Source: Ignavibacteria bacterium UBA4661
GTDB taxonomy: Bacteria > Bacteroidota > Ignavibacteria > Kapaibacteriales > UBA4661
Assembly (NCBI GenBank): GCA_002405405.1
Contig: DHLT01000258.1
Span: forward strand, 1-6,225
Reading direction: 5' to 3'
Length of the DNA stretch: 6,225 nucleotides
Under the pieces are notes generated by a model. That model did not search any database, had not been told where the DNA came from, and saw only the letters and a list, made by a program, of their open reading frames with translations. Shown here piece after piece: positions 6,069 to 6,225 of the stretch. A program made the translations under genes and the position numbers. Position 1 is the first letter of the stretch; each line of letters starts with the position of its first letter.

Positions 6069-6225
6069 CAGTTTTTAAAGTTGGCTCCAGATCGTATTCA
6101 CTCGGTTAATATGTTGATATATTTACCCTGAATATGTATTCTCATTAGACTATAACTATAACTTAATCGTCTTTTTTCGATGTGCGTGTATTTCTGCTAA
6201 TAATGAATTGGTTTAAGATTATTTG

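Noticed and set aside
6069..6225. Sequence after the cyclase, with a small ACTATA-type tandem repeat (near 6150) and ATCG...CGAT arms around a T run (near 6167-6181)
   Set aside because: The repeat is very short and the arms are only 4 bp. No gene, terminator or promoter can be supported before the window ends.

Overview
The window holds five co-directional (+ strand) genes and looks like ordinary bacterial chromosome, with no mobile element, RNA gene or CRISPR array that I can see. In order they are the 3' part of smpB (trans-translation factor), an OprB-like carbohydrate porin, a short ribosome hibernation factor (hpf/raiA family), hprK (HPr kinase/phosphorylase) and a large membrane-anchored adenylate cyclase with a predicted periplasmic TPR sensor. 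The outer-membrane porin means a Gram-negative (diderm) organism. The style of the HprK protein, the hpf-hprK pairing and the signal peptide-TPR-coiled coil-TM-cyclase architecture suggest the FCB group, perhaps Bacteroidota/Chlorobiota such as a Kapabacteria- or Ignavibacteria-like lineage. That placement is inference from protein style, not a search result. Base composition is moderate and looks uniform across the window.

Layout: smpB enters from the left edge and stops at 290. A 141-nt gap carries a TATAAT box only 14 nt upstream of the porin ATG (432-1802). A 267-nt gap follows, holding another TATAAT box, a perfect 9-bp dyad and a strong Shine-Dalgarno sequence before hpf (2070-2444). 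Between hpf and hprK lies a long inverted repeat (2487-2544). It falls inside the apparent N-terminal extension of the longest hprK reading frame and argues for the internal hprK start at 2597. hprK stops at 3625 and the cyclase starts 22 nt later at 3648 behind a clear Shine-Dalgarno sequence, so these two are very probably co-transcribed. The last 157 nt after the cyclase hold nothing I can assign.

How the genes may work together: hpf, hprK and the cyclase are all nutrient- or energy-status functions (ribosome silencing, ATP/phosphate-responsive phosphorylation of HPr, and cAMP synthesis), and an outer-membrane sugar porin lies next door. The most interesting aspect is the tight hprK-adenylate cyclase pair, which would place two separate carbon-status signalling outputs in one transcript. 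This is a hypothesis from gene order. Each protein family on its own is known.
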